Assembly: GCA_019119745.1 (NCBI GenBank)
Contig: DWWI01000107.1
Location: forward strand, 1 to 30,521
Length of the DNA stretch: 30,521 nucleotides
Direction: 5' to 3'
DNA from: Candidatus Mediterraneibacter gallistercoris
GTDB taxonomy: Bacteria > Bacillota_A > Clostridia > Lachnospirales > Lachnospiraceae
Position numbers and translations under genes: made by a program. How positions within the stretch are numbered: the stretch's first letter is position 1; every line of letters begins with the position of its first letter. Shown piece after piece: positions 1 through 8,731 of the stretch. The notes under the pieces are model-generated. The model was given only the letters and a program-made list of their open reading frames with translations, was not told where the DNA came from and did no database searches.

Positions 1-135
1 ACGTCTTACGCTTGGCTTTTCATAGTGTTCTCTCTTGCGGATCTCCTGCTGAATGCCAGCTTTAGCGCAGTTTCTTTTGAATCTGCGTAAAGCGCTGTCT
101 AACGTCTCGTTTTCTTTAACGATTACATTTGACAT
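1..135 (-). CDS. rpsU: 30S ribosomal protein S21, 3' end cut by window edge
   Basis: Reading the minus strand from the ATG at 135 gives 45 codons beginning [19 protein letters not shown] and continuing through a lysine/arginine-rich stretch to the window edge. This is the start of bS21, a small basic protein of the 30S subunit that acts at the platform near the anti-Shine-Dalgarno end of 16S rRNA. The family is usually a little under 60 residues, so roughly the last dozen are missing only because the window stops. A strong GGAGG ribosome-binding site lies about 15-25 bases upstream of the ATG (plus strand, near 150-160). A consensus promoter sits just beyond it. The frame is unbroken. The identification rests on recognising the sequence and is secure. 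Confidence 0.95.
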   Translation of the reverse strand, partial: MSNVIVKENETLDSALRRFKRNCAKAGIQQEIRKREHYEKPSVRR

Positions 136-214
136 AGTCTCACACCTTACCTCCCCTCCAGCCTTGTATTGTGCATAATACGACTGTTCGGGTATTTTTA
201 TTGCACTAACAAAG

Positions 215-242
215 ATTATAACATATTTTTCTTTTCCGTCAA
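215..242 (-). promoter_or_regulatory. Sigma-A promoter of rpsU
   Basis: On the minus strand the sequence reads TTGACG, 16 bases, TATAAT (-35 at 237-242, -10 at 215-220). Transcription would start near 208 and give a leader of about 70 bases before the rpsU ATG. It lies between the alaS stop and rpsU, so rpsU need not depend on alaS transcription. I saw no clear terminator between alaS and this promoter. Confidence 0.75.
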
Positions 243-305
243 CCGTTTTAAATAAAAATCTCTCAAAACATCGCAATTGCGGTTCCGGAAAGCTGTAATC
301 TGCTG

Positions 306-2945
306 CTATTTAATCTGTGTCTCCAGCACTTCGGCAGCCTTTGCAAGAGCATCCGGAATGCCTGCCGGATTCTTTCCGCCCGCCTGAGCCATGTTCGGGC
401 GTCCGCCGCCACCGCCGCCGACACATCCTGCGATTGCTTTTACAAGATTTCCGGCATGGGCGCCTTTCTTCATCGCCTCGTCTGTGGCAGTTACCATAAG
501 GCTTACTTTGCCGTCGTTTGCCGATGCAAGCACAACGACTCCGTCGCCGAGTTTTGCTTTGAACTGATCTCCGAGATCGCGCAGTCCGTTCATGTCGATA
601 CCGTCAAGCTGTGCAGCGAGCAGTTTAACTCCTTTCACTTCTTTGACCTGATCCATCACATCACCGGCAGCTTCCTGGGCCATCTTATTCTTCAGACTCT
701 CTACCTCGCCGTGGAGAGACTTGTTCTCAGCCATCATATGAGTGATCTTGTCTGCAAGATTCTCCGGAGTTGCCTTCAAAAGATGAGCCGCATTTTTCAG
801 CGTCTCTTCAACGTGGGCATAGTATTTCATAAGTCCGTCGGATGTAAGAGCCTCGATACGCCGAACTCCCGCAGCCACACCGCTCTCGGAGATGATCTTA
901 AACGCCATGATCTCCGAAGTATTCTTTACATGGGTTCCGCCGCAGAACTCAATCGAGAAGTCTCCCATATTGACGACACGGACAATATCTCCGTACTTCT
1001 CGCCGAACAGTGCCTGAGCGCCTGTCTTTTTCGCCTCTTCGATCGGCATATTCTTTATTACCACGTCCAGACCTTTCGAAATCTGCTCGTTTACGATATC
1101 TTCTACTTTCTGCAGTTCTTCCGGGGTCATTGCAGAAAAATGAGTAAAGTAAAATCTCAGTCTGTCTTCATTCACACTGGAGCCGGCCTGTTCTACATGT
1201 GTTCCCAGCACTGTGCGCAGCGCTTTCTGGAGCAGATGGGTTGCGCTGTGGTTTCTTGCGGAAAGCGCACGTTTCTTTGCATTTACCTCAAGAGTTACTT
1301 TGTCGCCGGTTTTGATCATGCCCTTTGTCATTACACCGATATGGCCGATCTTTCCGCCGAGAAGTTTCACTGTGTCTTCTACTTTGAACTCGCCTTCAGC
1401 TGTACGGATATATCCTGTATCTGCTTCCTGGCCTCCGCTTGTTGCATAGAACGGTGTCTCCTGTACAAAGATGGTACCTTTCTGTCCTTCGGAAAGCGCC
1501 TCGACGATCTCATCTTCCGTGGTGAGCACTGTCACATCAGATTCATATGTCAGATTGTCATATCCGACAAAAGTACTTGTCACGCTCGGATCAATGGACT
1601 CATATACCGTGACATCAGCACCCATATAGTTGGTCACTTCACGCGCATCGCGGGCTTTCTTTCTCTGCACTTCCATGCATGCGTGGAATCCTTCCTCGTC
1701 AACTCCGAGTTCCTTTTCCTCGAGGATCTCTTTCGTGAGGTCCAGCGGGAATCCATAGGTGTCATAGAGACGGAACGCATCTTCTCCGTTTAATGTTTTC
1801 TCGCCCTTTGACTCCATATCAGAGATCATATCGGCAAGGATTCCGAGGCCCTGATCGATCGTTTTATTGAACTGTTCTTCCTCTTTTGCGATCACTTTGA
1901 GAATAAACTCTTTCTTCTCTTCCAGCTCCGGATAACCGTCCTTGGATCCTTCGATCACATTTTCAGCCAGTTCCGGAAGGAATCCTTTGTGAATTCCGAG
2001 CAGTCTTCCGTGACGGCATGCTCTTCTTAACAGTCGGCGGAGTACATAGCCCCTTCCTTCGTTGGACGGCATAATACCGTCAGAGATCATAAACGTCACA
2101 GAACGGATGTGATCTGTAATGACACGGATCGATACATCATCTTTGTACTCTTTCCCGTATTCTTTACCTGCAAGGCGGCATACGTGATCTCTTAATGCCT
2201 TGATCGTATCTACATCAAAAATGGAATCCACGTCCTGTACAACGCTGGCCAGTCGCTCCAGTCCCATTCCTGTATCAATGTTCTTCTGTTCCAGTTCGGA
2301 ATAGTTTCCGTTTCCGTCATTATCAAACTGGGTGAACACATCGTTCCAGATCTCCATATAGCGGTCGCAGTCGCAGCCTACCGTACAGTCCGGCTTGCCG
2401 CATCCGTATTTTTCTCCTCTGTCGTAATACACCTCGGAGCAGGGACCGCACGGACCTGAACCGTGCTCCCAGAAGTTGTCTTCTTTTCCGAATTTAAAAA
2501 TCCGCTCGGCCGGGATTCCGATTTCTTTATTCCAGATTTCAAAAGCCTCATCATCGTCCACATAGACAGACGGATACAGACGGTCAGGATCAAGCCCCAC
2601 GACTTCAGTCAGGAACTCCCATGTCCAGTGGATCGCCTCTGTCTTGAAATAATCACCGAAAGAAAAGTTTCCGAGCATCTCAAAGAATGTGCCGTGACGC
2701 GCGGTCTTTCCTACATTCTCGATATCTCCGGTACGGATACATTTCTGACAGGTTGTAACTCTTCTTCTCGGCGGGATTTCCTGTCCTGTAAAATATGGTT
2801 TTAAAGGTGCCATTCCTGAATTGATGAGCAGCAAGCTCTTATCATTATGCGGCACCAGAGAAAAGCTCTTCATTGCAAGGTGTCCTTTGCTCTCGAAGAA
2901 CTCCAGAAACATTTTTCTAAGCTGGTTAACTCCATATGGCTGCAT
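306..2945 (-). CDS. alaS: Alanine--tRNA ligase
   Basis: This 879-residue protein charges tRNA-Ala with alanine and removes mis-attached serine or glycine. The N-terminal class II catalytic domain starts with [20 protein letters not shown] and reads on to [13 protein letters not shown]. The editing domain carries the zinc-site signatures HSATHLLQ and CGGTHV. A DHHA1/C-Ala domain closes the protein with the glycine-rich [16 protein letters not shown]. The length is normal for a bacterial AlaS. The ATG at 2945 has the ribosome-binding site GAGGAGG at a good distance. The gene is monocistronic between a hydrogenase terminator and the rpsU promoter. The leader is only about 35 bases, so it has no room for the T-box leader seen on many Firmicute synthetase genes. 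No key motif is missing. Confidence 0.98.
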   Translation of the reverse strand: MQPYGVNQLRKMFLEFFESKGHLAMKSFSLVPHNDKSLLLINSGMAPLKPYFTGQEIPPRRRVTTCQKCIRTGDIENVGKTARHGTFFEMLGNFSFGDYFKTEAIHWTWEFLTEVVGLDPDRLYPSVYVDDDEAFEIWNKEIGIPAERIFKFGKEDNFWEHGSGPCGPCSEVYYDRGEKYGCGKPDCTVGCDCDRYMEIWNDVFTQFDNDGNGNYSELEQKNIDTGMGLERLASVVQDVDSIFDVDTIKALRDHVCRLAGKEYGKEYKDDVSIRVITDHIRSVTFMISDGIMPSNEGRGYVLRRLLRRACRHGRLLGIHKGFLPELAENVIEGSKDGYPELEEKKEFILKVIAKEEEQFNKTIDQGLGILADMISDMESKGEKTLNGEDAFRLYDTYGFPLDLTKEILEEKELGVDEEGFHACMEVQRKKARDAREVTNYMGADVTVYESIDPSVTSTFVGYDNLTYESDVTVLTTEDEIVEALSEGQKGTIFVQETPFYATSGGQEADTGYIRTAEGEFKVEDTVKLLGGKIGHIGVMTKGMIKTGDKVTLEVNAKKRALSARNHSATHLLQKALRTVLGTHVEQAGSSVNEDRLRFYFTHFSAMTPEELQKVEDIVNEQISKGLDVVIKNMPIEEAKKTGAQALFGEKYGDIVRVVNMGDFSIEFCGGTHVKNTSEIMAFKIISESGVAAGVRRIEALTSDGLMKYYAHVEETLKNAAHLLKATPENLADKITHMMAENKSLHGEVESLKNKMAQEAAGDVMDQVKEVKGVKLLAAQLDGIDMNGLRDLGDQFKAKLGDGVVVLASANDGKVSLMVTATDEAMKKGAHAGNLVKAIAGCVGGGGGGRPNMAQAGGKNPAGIPDALAKAAEVLETQIK

Positions 2946-2985
2946 GTTAAAAATCCTCCTCTTTCGCTCAAAAAGCCTGTTTTAT

Positions 2986-3014
2986 AATATATCACAGCCT
3001 TATACATTTGTAAA
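2986..3014 (-). promoter_or_regulatory. Probable sigma-A promoter of alaS
   Basis: The minus strand reads TTTACA (3009-3014), 17 bases, TATATT (2986-2991), followed by a leader of about 35 bases to the alaS ATG. The -35 box directly abuts the hairpin at 3015-3037 and supplies its short U-rich tail, so terminator and promoter share bases. Confidence 0.55.
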
Positions 3015-3037
3015 GCGGACGCAAAAAATGCGTCCGC
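3015..3037 (-). terminator. Hairpin terminator after the hydrogenase pair
   Basis: A perfect 9-bp stem, GCGGACGCA / TGCGTCCGC with a 5-base loop, lies 43 bases beyond the stop of the downstream hydrogenase gene. The U-tract on the minus strand is weak (TTTACAAATG), so efficiency is uncertain. A second, shorter inverted repeat (TTCCGC / GCGGAA, 3063-3077) sits between this hairpin and the stop codon but has no U-tract. Confidence 0.55.
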
Positions 3038-3080
3038 CCTGTATAATTTGTATATGTGGCTTTTCCGCCCGGCGGAACCG

Positions 3081-4601
3081 TTATTCCAGATCGATCTCGA
3101 TGAGTTCTTCCGGAGGTACCGCACGGCTTGATTTGTTTACAAAGTTCTGCAGGTTTTTCTTTGCTTTTGCAACCGGTATGTTGGTGCCGGCACCTGCGAT
3201 ACAGCCGCCCGGGCATCCCATTCCCTCTATCAGACAGCCGTTCAGCTTGCCTGCCTTTGCAAGCGTCAGTATCTTCTTGCAGTCTGCAAGGCCTTCCGCG
3301 TGCTCGATATTGACCTGCACGTCCGGATAGTATTTATTAATACATTTCTCAATAGCGGCGGCAACTCCTCCTGCGCATGCGTAGCCTCGTCCGGCTCCTG
3401 TCGCGTTATGGAAAGAAGATTCCGCCTCGTATGTAGAAAGATCGATTCCCTTTGCGTCGAACATTGCCTGCAGTTCCTCAAAAGTAACGACAAAATCGAC
3501 ATCGCTTCGAACACTCCGGCGTGAAGCTTCAAGCTTTTTGGAGGCACAGGGCCCGATGAACACTACTCTGGCATTTGGATGCTTCTGCTTGATCGTTCTC
3601 GCGGTCGCCACCATAGGGGTGAGCTCCTGTGATATCTCGTCGATCACGTCCGGGAAAAATTTCTTCGCAAGCATTGCCCATGAAGGACAGCAGGATGTGA
3701 GAAGGAAAGGAAGCTCTCCCGTAACAACCTTGTCCACATAGTGGTGTGCCTCGGCGATCGCGCCGATGTCAGCGCCCAGAGCCACTTCAAAGACTTCTGA
3801 AAATCCCAGTTCCCGAAGCGCCGCCTTGATATTTCTCGGCGTGATATTGTCCCCGAACTGCCCCACAAATGCAGGCGCGATCTCGGCGATGATCTCCTCT
3901 CCTTCCGAGAGGGCCCTTGCGAGCTGGAAGATCTGTGATTTGTCTGAAATTGCTCCGAACGGACAGCTTACCATACACATACCGCAGGAAACGCATTTGT
4001 CATTATCAATGAATGCACGTCCGTATTTATCCGAAACGATTGCATTTACGCCGCAGGCCTTCTTGCACGGGCGTTCTTTTTTTGCAATGGCGTCGTAAGG
4101 ACATACGGATTTGCATTTCCCGCATTTGATGCATTTTTCCTGATCGATGTGTGAGCGTCCGTCTACCATGGAAATCGCTCCTCTTGGACAGACCTCCTGG
4201 CATGGATGTGCAAGACATCCCCTGCACATATTGCTCACTTCATACATATTCTCCTCACAGCTATCGCAGGCAGACGGAATTACCTGCATAAGCGGGGGCT
4301 CGTAATACTTTTCAGAAATATTACTTGCCTCCACGCCGGCTGTCAGATGTACCGGTTTATTCTCCGGACGAAGAGAAAGCCCCATCGCCAGACGCAGCCG
4401 TTCTCTTACAATTGCACGGGAACGGTACGTACTCTCACGGTATTTTTCAGTGTCGTCATTGACGATCATATAAGGGATTGCCTCCATATCGTCAAGAAGC
4501 GTATCTGCATCCGCTTTAAATCCAAGTTTTGCGACTTCAGTAAATACGCGTCTGCGGATATTTCTTACCGGAGTCTGCAGTCCTCTCATGTTCATTTCCA
4601 T
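3081..4601 (-). CDS. Monomeric [FeFe] hydrogenase, group B-like (downstream paralog)
   Basis: This 506-residue cytoplasmic iron-sulfur protein reversibly interconverts protons and H2 using ferredoxin-type electrons. The N-terminal cysteine cluster (about 112-138, CDSC to CQEVCP) and two ferredoxin-like sets (about 157-189 and 203-213) would hold accessory 4Fe-4S clusters. The H-cluster loops are TSCCPSW (302-308), GPCASKK (350-356) and EGMGCPGGCIAGAG (459-472), so the cluster-ligand cysteines are present. GPC replaces the MPC usual in group A enzymes, which with the architecture suggests group B (the B1/B3 family). I chose the ATG at 4601 because AGGAGG lies 9 bases upstream; a TTG at 4607 is only 3 bases from it. 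A 21-base gap separates it from the paralog upstream, so the two are probably co-transcribed. The partner and physiological direction cannot be read from sequence. Confidence 0.85.
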   Translation of the reverse strand: MEMNMRGLQTPVRNIRRRVFTEVAKLGFKADADTLLDDMEAIPYMIVNDDTEKYRESTYRSRAIVRERLRLAMGLSLRPENKPVHLTAGVEASNISEKYYEPPLMQVIPSACDSCEENMYEVSNMCRGCLAHPCQEVCPRGAISMVDGRSHIDQEKCIKCGKCKSVCPYDAIAKKERPCKKACGVNAIVSDKYGRAFIDNDKCVSCGMCMVSCPFGAISDKSQIFQLARALSEGEEIIAEIAPAFVGQFGDNITPRNIKAALRELGFSEVFEVALGADIGAIAEAHHYVDKVVTGELPFLLTSCCPSWAMLAKKFFPDVIDEISQELTPMVATARTIKQKHPNARVVFIGPCASKKLEASRRSVRSDVDFVVTFEELQAMFDAKGIDLSTYEAESSFHNATGAGRGYACAGGVAAAIEKCINKYYPDVQVNIEHAEGLADCKKILTLAKAGKLNGCLIEGMGCPGGCIAGAGTNIPVAKAKKNLQNFVNKSSRAVPPEELIEIDLE

Positions 4602-4622
4602 TCGCAAAATCCTCCTCTGTTT

Positions 4623-6071
4623 TTATCTGTGCATGGAGAAAGAATCCTCGTCATAATTGCTCAGATTCTTGTAGATTCCTCTGTCGTCTGCTTCTTTGAT
4701 CAGAGCGTCTCTTGATTTCTTGGCAAGCATCTGATCTTTGAATGAGCTCGGTCCGCCGACACAGCCTCCGTCGCATGCCATACCCTCGATAAAGTCTTCC
4801 GGAAGTCTTCCGACTTTCATGAGCAGCAGCGCCTTCTTACATTCAGCGGCTCCATTTGCTTTGTATACCTTTACGTCAATATTGTTGCCGGATTCTTTTA
4901 AACTCTCCTGTACAGCAGCTGCGACTCCTCCGGAATTTCCGAATCTCTTTCCGAATACGGATGCTTCCTGATATGTATTTTCCACCGGTTCTAAAGCTAC
5001 GCCTTTTGCACGCATCATGGCACGGATCTCGCTGTATGTCATGGCATAATCCGCATTGCCCTCGATCTTCTGATCCACGATCTCTGACTTCTTTGCAAGA
5101 CAGGGACCGATAAATACGGTCACGGCTTCAGGATCTTTTGCCTTGATCATACGTGATACGGCGCACATCGGGGATACCGTTGTAGAAACCGCGTCACTCA
5201 GTTCAGGATAATGTTTACGCACCATATTTACAAATCCCGGACAGCAGGAAGTTACTTTCTTCTTTCCCTCCTGATATGCCTCGCGCCATTCTTCCGCCTC
5301 GTATTTTGCAGTCAGGTCTCCGCCTAAGCCAACCTCAACAAACTCTGTGAAGCCAAGCTCTTTCATAGCCTTTCTCCAGCTTGCCATTGTGATGTCCGGA
5401 CCGAACTGTCCTTCCGTCGCCGGCGCAAGCATTGCATACACATGCTTTCCGGACTTGATCGCGTTGATCACGTCAACGATCCATGTCTTGGAACCGATAG
5501 CGCCGAACGGACAGCTGTGGATACATTTTCCGCAGCGGATACATTTTTCATCATCAATCACGGAAATGCCATACTCGTCATATGAAATAGCGTCTACAGG
5601 GCAGCTGAATTTACACGGTCTCTGAAGATGGGCGATTGCATTATACGGACAGGCATCAGCGCATTTGCCGCATTCTTTACACTTGGAAGGATCAATGTGT
5701 GAGCGGCGGCGTCCTGCCTCGATCGCGCCGAACTTACAGGCGTTGATACAGGCCTTCCCCAGACAGTTCTGGCAGTTTTCCGTTACCGTATAACTGGAGA
5801 TCGGGCAGTCTTCACAGGCAGAATTAATAACCTGGATAATATTTCCGTCGTCGTTCACTCCGGGCGCTTTGCCTTCTGCAAGACGCACCCTCTGCCGGAT
5901 AATCTCTCTTTCTTTATAAATACAGCAGCGAAACTGCGGTGTCGGTCCCGGAATCAGCTTAAACGGGATTTCGTCTTTGCGTTCTTCCAGTTCACCGGCA
6001 AACGCCAGTCTTGCCACTTCTTCCAGAACTGCATGTTTGATTTTGATTACATTTGCATCTGCGTACTTCAA
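4623..6071 (-). CDS. Monomeric [FeFe] hydrogenase, group B-like (upstream paralog)
   Basis: This 482-residue paralog of the next gene has the same layout. An N-terminal cysteine set (about 86-112), ferredoxin-like clusters (about 131-157 and 177-187) and H-cluster loops TSCCPGF (274-280), GPCLAKK (322-328) and EGMACDGGCVGG (429-440) are all visible, so all four H-cluster cysteines are kept. It differs from its neighbour beside the active site: F for W after TSCCPx, and CDGGC for CPGGC. The start is TTG at 6071 with GGAGG 9 bases upstream; the next in-frame Met is inside the fold, so TTG is well supported. It is first in a two-gene operon. No maturase (hydE/F/G) or NADH-linked subunit gene lies in the window. 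It should be cytoplasmic, as there is no signal peptide. The exact subgroup is an inference. Confidence 0.85.
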   Translation of the reverse strand: MKYADANVIKIKHAVLEEVARLAFAGELEERKDEIPFKLIPGPTPQFRCCIYKEREIIRQRVRLAEGKAPGVNDDGNIIQVINSACEDCPISSYTVTENCQNCLGKACINACKFGAIEAGRRRSHIDPSKCKECGKCADACPYNAIAHLQRPCKFSCPVDAISYDEYGISVIDDEKCIRCGKCIHSCPFGAIGSKTWIVDVINAIKSGKHVYAMLAPATEGQFGPDITMASWRKAMKELGFTEFVEVGLGGDLTAKYEAEEWREAYQEGKKKVTSCCPGFVNMVRKHYPELSDAVSTTVSPMCAVSRMIKAKDPEAVTVFIGPCLAKKSEIVDQKIEGNADYAMTYSEIRAMMRAKGVALEPVENTYQEASVFGKRFGNSGGVAAAVQESLKESGNNIDVKVYKANGAAECKKALLLMKVGRLPEDFIEGMACDGGCVGGPSSFKDQMLAKKSRDALIKEADDRGIYKNLSNYDEDSFSMHR

Positions 6072-6139
6072 AACTCTTTTCCTCCATACCTATAAATTTT
6101 AACGTTACAAAGTACGGTTACACATACTTCCCTCTCATT

Positions 6140-6168
6140 AATATACCATGCGAAGAACATTTTTCCCA
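6140..6168 (-). promoter_or_regulatory. Candidate extended -10 promoter for the hydrogenase pair
   Basis: The minus strand reads TGG-TATATT (-10 at 6140-6145 with an extended TGn), but the -35 region (TGGGAA at 6163-6168) is poor. It would give a leader of about 60 bases. The rest of the 158-base gap between metH and the hydrogenase start shows no strong terminator. Confidence 0.35.
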
Positions 6169-6208
6169 GTGATTTTTTTACAGACGCTGTACTAATTAAA
6201 ATACAAGA

Positions 6209-6225
6209 TATTATGTCACGTAATA
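6209..6225. repeat. Imperfect 17-bp palindrome between metH and the hydrogenase promoter
   Basis: TATTATGTCACGTAATA is symmetrical about its central C with one mismatched pair. It lies 5 bases past the metH stop and about 40 bases upstream of the candidate hydrogenase -35. It could be an operator for a dimeric regulator or a weak A/T-rich stem-loop at the metH 3' end. It does not match the Rex consensus. Confidence 0.35.
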
Positions 6226-6229
6226 CAAT

Positions 6230-8668
6230 TTATTTCGCGTTTTTAAACAGCTCCTGTGCATACCGTACGGACTGCATCGCATCTTTGCCGTAAAAATCAG
6301 CTCCGATCATATCCGCATAATCCTGATTGAGCACCGCTCCACCGACCATCACTTTACATTGCGGAGCACGCTCCCTCAGAAGCTTTATCGTCTCTTCCAT
6401 GCTCACGACGGTCGTCGTCATAAGAGCGCTCAGTCCTGCCAGCCTGACATCTTTTTCCTGCACTGTATCCGCAATCCGTTCAGGGGGAACGTCTTTTCCC
6501 AGGTCTATCACTTCAAAACTGTAATTCTCAAGAAGAACCTTTACAATATTTTTCCCGATATCATGGATGTCGCCTTTTACTGTAGCAAGAACAACCGTGC
6601 CGATCTTTTCACGGACTTCTCCGCTTTTGTCCATTTTATCCTTCAGAACCGCGAAAGCGCTTTTAGCCGCCTCTGCGCTCATAAGAAGCTGCGGGAGGAA
6701 GACCGTTCCCTTTTCAAAGCCATCTCCCACATGATTCAAAGCCGGTATGAGCTCTGTATTAATGATGTCCAGCGGGTCCTGTGTTTCAGAAAGACGCGCA
6801 GTGATTGTGGATGCGTCCTCCTTGAGCCCTTTTTCGATGGATTCTCTAAGGCTTGCTGTAGTCTTGTGTTCAGTACCGTCAGAAACCGTTCTTCCGCCGG
6901 ATGTCAGATTATTGCTGTAATGGCTGATATAAGATTCGCAGTTTGCATCCAGTCCCATCAGGGCATGATATGCATACCAGGCTTTCATCATATCTTCTGA
7001 TGACGGGTTGATGATTCCGGCGCTCAGTCCGTTCATCATCGCCATTGTATAAAATGCGGCATTTACAACAGGACGCGCAGGAAGTCCGAACGAGATATTG
7101 GATACTCCCAGCACAGTCTTGACTTTGAGATCATCTCTCAGCCGGCGAAGTGTTTCAAGGGTCACCTTTGCCCCCTCCGGTTCCGAACTGATCGTCATGG
7201 CCAGTGCGTCGATCACGATATCCTTTTTCTTAATTCCGTATCTGGCAGCTTCCGTGATGATCCGTTCGGCAATACGTACACGTCCCTCAGCGTCACCGGG
7301 GATTCCCTTTTCATCCAAAGTCAGTCCGATAACAACACCGCCGTATTTCCGGATCAAAGGGAAAACTTTATCCATTGATTCCTGCTTGCCGCTGACCGAA
7401 TTTACCATAGCTTTTCCGTTATAAATGCGCAGTGCCGCCTCCATCGCGGCGGGATCCACTGTATCGATCTGAAGAGGAAGACTAACGACACTCTGCAGCT
7501 CCTGAATTGTCTCTTTCATCATAGAGACTTCATCAATATCCGGAAGTCCGACATTTACATCAAGAATATGTGCGCCATTGTCCTGCTGCGCGATTCCCTC
7601 ACGTAGGATATACTCCAGATCATGATCCTTCAACGCCTGTTTAAACTTCTTTTTCCCTGTCGGATTGATACGTTCTCCAATGATCTTTGAACCATTACCA
7701 AGAAAGACACTCTGTCCGTAGGAGGATACGATCGTATCGTTCTTTTCTGACGGTGGAATTACGTTCAGCCTTCTGCAGCGTTCCGTCATGGCATGTATAT
7801 GTTCAGGTGTGGTGCCGCAGCAGCCGCCGATCAAACATGCGCCCATGGATACGATTTTTTCCATATATGCGGCGAATTTCTCCGGTGACACATCATAATA
7901 TGTCTGTCCGTCTCTCTGTTTCGGGAGACCTGCGTTCGGTTTGACGATCACGGGAAGTGAAGAATATTTTATATAATCTTCAACAACAGGAAACATCTGC
8001 TCCGGTCCCATTCCGCAGTTGATTCCGAGAGCGTCTACACGCAGACCCTCAAGAAGTGCTATGACCGATGGTACATCCGCTCCGGTCAGCAGTTTCCTGC
8101 GTTCATCAAAGATCGCAGTTGCGAATACCGGCAGAGAAGTGTTCTCTTTGGCAGCCAGAACAGCAGCTTTCAGCTCATAAGTGTCACTCATGGTCTCGAT
8201 ATGGATCAGATCGGCTCCTGCCTCTTCTCCCCAGACCATAACTTCTTTAAACGCCTCGTAGGCCTCTTCAAAATCCAGGTCTCCCATGGGCTTTAAAAGT
8301 TTCCCGGTAGGGCCGATATCGAGTGCTGTATACACGGTATGTCCTGCGCACTGCGCATCAGATTTATCAGATATTTCTGCGACCGCCTCTGCAGCAGCCT
8401 CCTTGACAAGCCTGACAGCAGTCTTTACTGTCTGCTCAAGCGAACATCCTTCTGCATGAAATTTCAGCGCATTTGCCCCGAATGTATTCGTAAGTACAAT
8501 ATCACTTCCTGCTTTAATATAGTTCTTATGTATTGTTTTAATCTCTTCCGGGCGGGATATATTCCATGTTTCCGGGAGTTCGCCCGGAGCCAGTCCTCTC
8601 TCCTGGAGAAGTGTTCCCATTCCTCCGTCGAAGAAAAGCAGTTCTTTTCCTAATCTGTCTCTGATCAT
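6230..8668 (-). CDS. metH: Cobalamin-dependent methionine synthase, short form without activation domain
   Basis: This 812-residue enzyme transfers a methyl group from 5-methyl-tetrahydrofolate to homocysteine through cobalamin. Domains in order: homocysteine-binding barrel (1-300) with zinc ligands C218 and C283-C284 in GGCCGTTPEH; pterin-binding barrel (about 325-575, starting NGSKIIGERINPTGKKKF); four-helix cap (about 600-685); cobalamin-binding Rossmann domain (about 688-812) with GDIHDIGKN, where H702 is the lower cobalt ligand. Full-length MetH of E. coli type has about 1,200 residues and ends in a reactivation domain; here that domain is missing and is encoded by the gene just upstream. 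The ATG at 8668 follows AAAGGA. It is the last gene of the glgA-metF-activation-metH group. The function is secure. Confidence 0.95.
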   Translation of the reverse strand: MIRDRLGKELLFFDGGMGTLLQERGLAPGELPETWNISRPEEIKTIHKNYIKAGSDIVLTNTFGANALKFHAEGCSLEQTVKTAVRLVKEAAAEAVAEISDKSDAQCAGHTVYTALDIGPTGKLLKPMGDLDFEEAYEAFKEVMVWGEEAGADLIHIETMSDTYELKAAVLAAKENTSLPVFATAIFDERRKLLTGADVPSVIALLEGLRVDALGINCGMGPEQMFPVVEDYIKYSSLPVIVKPNAGLPKQRDGQTYYDVSPEKFAAYMEKIVSMGACLIGGCCGTTPEHIHAMTERCRRLNVIPPSEKNDTIVSSYGQSVFLGNGSKIIGERINPTGKKKFKQALKDHDLEYILREGIAQQDNGAHILDVNVGLPDIDEVSMMKETIQELQSVVSLPLQIDTVDPAAMEAALRIYNGKAMVNSVSGKQESMDKVFPLIRKYGGVVIGLTLDEKGIPGDAEGRVRIAERIITEAARYGIKKKDIVIDALAMTISSEPEGAKVTLETLRRLRDDLKVKTVLGVSNISFGLPARPVVNAAFYTMAMMNGLSAGIINPSSEDMMKAWYAYHALMGLDANCESYISHYSNNLTSGGRTVSDGTEHKTTASLRESIEKGLKEDASTITARLSETQDPLDIINTELIPALNHVGDGFEKGTVFLPQLLMSAEAAKSAFAVLKDKMDKSGEVREKIGTVVLATVKGDIHDIGKNIVKVLLENYSFEVIDLGKDVPPERIADTVQEKDVRLAGLSALMTTTVVSMEETIKLLRERAPQCKVMVGGAVLNQDYADMIGADFYGKDAMQSVRYAQELFKNAK

Positions 8669-8731
8669 ATCTGGTCCTTTCTCATCTTGTTCATATGTGT
8701 TTTTTCTGGAATATCTGTCGGTTACAGCATC

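Noticed and set aside
456..1793. Long open frame on the plus strand opposite alaS
   Set aside because: It lies wholly antisense to a certain gene, has no ribosome-binding site and its composition resembles no protein family; it is a codon-use shadow.
2946..3014. T-box leader on alaS
   Set aside because: The predicted leader is only about 35 bases and has no antiterminator or specifier structure.
3063..3077. TTCCGC/GCGGAA inverted repeat as hydrogenase terminator
   Set aside because: Three-base loop and no U-tract; the 9-bp hairpin at 3015-3037 is the better candidate.
6103..6122. Direct repeats CGTTACA / CGGTTACA in the hydrogenase leader
   Set aside because: Short, only two copies and no matching regulator consensus.
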